Origin: Actinomycetales bacterium UBA1416
GTDB taxonomy: Bacteria; Actinomycetota; Actinomycetes; Actinomycetales; Actinomycetaceae
Length of the DNA stretch: 8,559 nucleotides
Direction: 5' to 3'
NCBI GenBank assembly: GCA_002304945.1
Contig: DBPQ01000017.1
Coordinates: 1 to 8,559 of the forward strand
In this document: positions 7,066 through 8,559 of the stretch, piece after piece
Layout: each line of letters starts with the position of its first letter
Numbering within the stretch: the first letter of the stretch is position 1
Position numbers and translations under genes: made by a program
Notes under the pieces: model-generated
Told to the model about the DNA's origin: nothing
Seen by the model: the letters and a program-made list of their open reading frames with translations, nothing else
Databases searched by the model: none

Positions 7066-8559
7066 ATGCTCCCGGACACCCCTCCCCTCACCGCTGCCGA
7101 CCTGGACGCCTGGGCCGCCACCGCACCCGACCCAACGGAGGCTGTCGTCCTCGGCGGGCTCGACCTCGCGGCGCCTGCCGGGCCGGGCCCGGCCCGCGGC
7201 GAGCGCGACGAGGGACGTACGACCGACGGCTTCGTCACGTGGGACCTCACGGCGGACCGGCGTGCGCTCCCACCACCGTCGGACGGCCCCGCGCTGCCCC
7301 GGTGGTTCGACGCCGAGACGGCCGCGCGCCGCCAGGAGCCGCCGCTGCGCCTGGTGGTGGCCGGGGACGTGATCCCTGCCGAGGTGGTGCCATGGCTGCT
7401 CGCCCACCCCGGGGTCGGCTCCGCGGTCCTCCCGGTGAGCCGGCCGCCGGGAGCGCTGCGCCGCCGGGCCTGGAACTGGCCCGCCCGCATCGGCGTGGCG
7501 GACGACGAGCTCCGCGACGCCCTCCGCGCCCAGCAGGACGACGGGACCGTGCCGCCGGACCTGCTCGACCTGGCCGACGTGCGCGTGGACCCCGGCCGCG
7601 TGGACATCCTCGTGCTGCGGGCCACCCCGGGTGAGGCCGCCGCCACGGTGAACATCCGGCGGTACTTCGCGGGCGCCGTCGTCTGCGTGGGGGAGGCGAG
7701 CGGGGCGTGGCCCGTGCTCGACGCCCACCTGGCGCTCGTGCGGGCGGCGACCGGCGCCGTCGCCACCGCAGTCACCCCCGCGGACGACGTGGACGCCGTG
7801 GCCCACCGCGTACGGCTCCTGCTCCGGTTCATCGCGCACGGGCACCCCCTCGACGTGGCGCTCACCGCCGCGTTCGAGCGGCGGATCCTGCTCGCGGCGG
7901 AGATCGACGCGCTCGCGGAGGCGGCGCTGCCCGCGGAGCTGCGGCTCCGCGCCCGCCAGCACCGCGCCGACATCGAGGCCTTCGGGCACGCGATGGCCGA
8001 GCCGCCCGCCCTGGAGGAGCTGGAGATGCTCCCCGACGGCGCGTTCGACCACGAGTCCGAGGAGGCCTCCCGCGCGATCGCCCCGGCGGAGGCCGTGGAG
8101 GCGGCCCTCGACGCGGCCGAGGCCGCCGTCCCCCGGCTGCTCCAGGCCTGGGTGGGGCCGTACGACGAGCCGGTGGTGCCGGACAACGTGCTGCGGGCCG
8201 GGGCGAACGCCGTCGACGTGTTCATCGGGCCCGAGGAGGCCGGCGCGCTGGTCGCCCGCGAGGTCACGGACGAACAGCTGGGCTTCACCGATCCAGCCGT
8301 CAACCGGGTGCGCCTCACCGTGGTGCTTGCTCCGCTGGTTCCGCGCGGCGAGCCGAGCCGGGCCGAGCTGGACGTGCCGCGCACGGGCCGGTCCGGCAGT
8401 GCCCGCCTGCGGTGGGACCTGCCCGAGAGCGGCCGCGTCCAGGCCAGGATCCTCGTGCTGCACCGCAACCGCGTTCTCCAGACCGCCGTGCTGACGGGCC
8501 GGGTGGGGGAGGAGGCGGTGATGCGGGGGCGGCTCGTGCTCTGGGACCGGCTCAGCCAC
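7066..8559 (+). CDS. Large protein coupled to patatin gene, possible inactive CHAT-like domain (3' end outside window)
   Basis: An open frame of 498 codons from ATG at 7066 to the window edge without a stop. No family is recognised with certainty. Residues 90-280 show alternating strands and helices: LRLVVAGD (94-101), WNWPARIGVA (136-145), VDILVLR (179-185), AGAVVCVGEASG (202-213) and TGAVATAV (229-236), then a helix and HGHPLDVALTAA (258-269). By eye this order fits the CHAT caspase-like fold, but the usual His-Gly and Ala-Cys catalytic sites read ATPG and VGEA, so protease activity is unlikely. Residues 286-365 are acidic and helical. From 380 onward short beta strands follow (DVFIGP; ARILVLHRNRVLQTAVL, 460-476), like a beta-sandwich. 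The start lies two bases after the patatin stop with only weak GGA motifs upstream, so translation is probably coupled. It may be the sensor, scaffold or inhibitor of the lipase (inference). Confidence 0.8.
   Translation, partial: MLPDTPPLTAADLDAWAATAPDPTEAVVLGGLDLAAPAGPGPARGERDEGRTTDGFVTWDLTADRRALPPPSDGPALPRWFDAETAARRQEPPLRLVVAGDVIPAEVVPWLLAHPGVGSAVLPVSRPPGALRRRAWNWPARIGVADDELRDALRAQQDDGTVPPDLLDLADVRVDPGRVDILVLRATPGEAAATVNIRRYFAGAVVCVGEASGAWPVLDAHLALVRAATGAVATAVTPADDVDAVAHRVRLLLRFIAHGHPLDVALTAAFERRILLAAEIDALAEAALPAELRLRARQHRADIEAFGHAMAEPPALEELEMLPDGAFDHESEEASRAIAPAEAVEAALDAAEAAVPRLLQAWVGPYDEPVVPDNVLRAGANAVDVFIGPEEAGALVAREVTDEQLGFTDPAVNRVRLTVVLAPLVPRGEPSRAELDVPRTGRSGSARLRWDLPESGRVQARILVLHRNRVLQTAVLTGRVGEEAVMRGRLVLWDRLSH

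Noticed and set aside
6976..8559. Long minus-strand open frame (527 codons, open at the window edge) and the related 6837-8468 frame.
   Set aside because: They are antisense to the patatin gene end and its partner. Their products are rich in Arg/Gly/His or Ser/Arg without any domain, while the plus-strand frame shows regular strands and helices, G/C third positions and a start two bases after the patatin stop.
1..8559. Search for tRNA, rRNA, CRISPR repeats, insertion-sequence ends, integrase or phage genes.
   Set aside because: None recognised on either strand. Base composition looks even across the window, so there is no sequence sign of recent transfer of the patatin operon.

Overview
The window reads as chromosomal DNA from a high-GC actinobacterium (GC about 70% or more by eye, strongly G/C third codon positions). 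The BCCT carrier closely resembles Corynebacterium BetP from memory. A member of the Micrococcales is plausible, but genus and species cannot be fixed from sequence reading alone.

Layout. (1) 93-1235 (+): a protein with two GNAT acetyltransferase domains, followed by a strong GC-rich hairpin. (2) 1417-3108 (+): a BCCT sodium-coupled transporter with an intact aromatic box for trimethylammonium solutes such as glycine betaine. (3) 3140-3847 and 3844-5748 (-): a two-gene operon with a 4-bp ATGA overlap. Its first gene encodes a cNMP-binding / CBS pair / DUF294 nucleotidyltransferase-like regulator and its second a DEDDh 3'-5' exonuclease. The operon converges on the transporter, and a long interrupted hairpin at 3117-3173 lies between and across the gene ends. 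(4) 5749-5953: a divergent intergenic region with one palindrome and C/T-rich repeats. (5) 5954-7063 (+) and 7066-8559 (+, running off the window): a patatin-like phospholipase and, two bases later, a large protein. No function is obvious for the large protein; its first half resembles a CHAT (caspase-like) domain that has lost its His/Cys dyad.

How the genes may work together. The DUF294-CBS-cNMP protein plus DEDDh exonuclease is a recurring bacterial pair, often next to a solute symporter (for example the acetate permease cluster of pseudomonads, from memory). Here the neighbouring symporter is a betaine-type BCCT carrier, so a nucleotide-sensing regulator of solute uptake is a reasonable inference. 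The patatin/large-protein pair is the most unusual part: a likely lipase effector coupled to a multidomain partner, resembling the organisation of bacterial conflict (defence) systems. No nucleotide cyclase, STAND ATPase or other known sensor is visible in the window, so a defence role is a hypothesis. I saw no tRNA, rRNA, CRISPR array, insertion sequence or phage gene.
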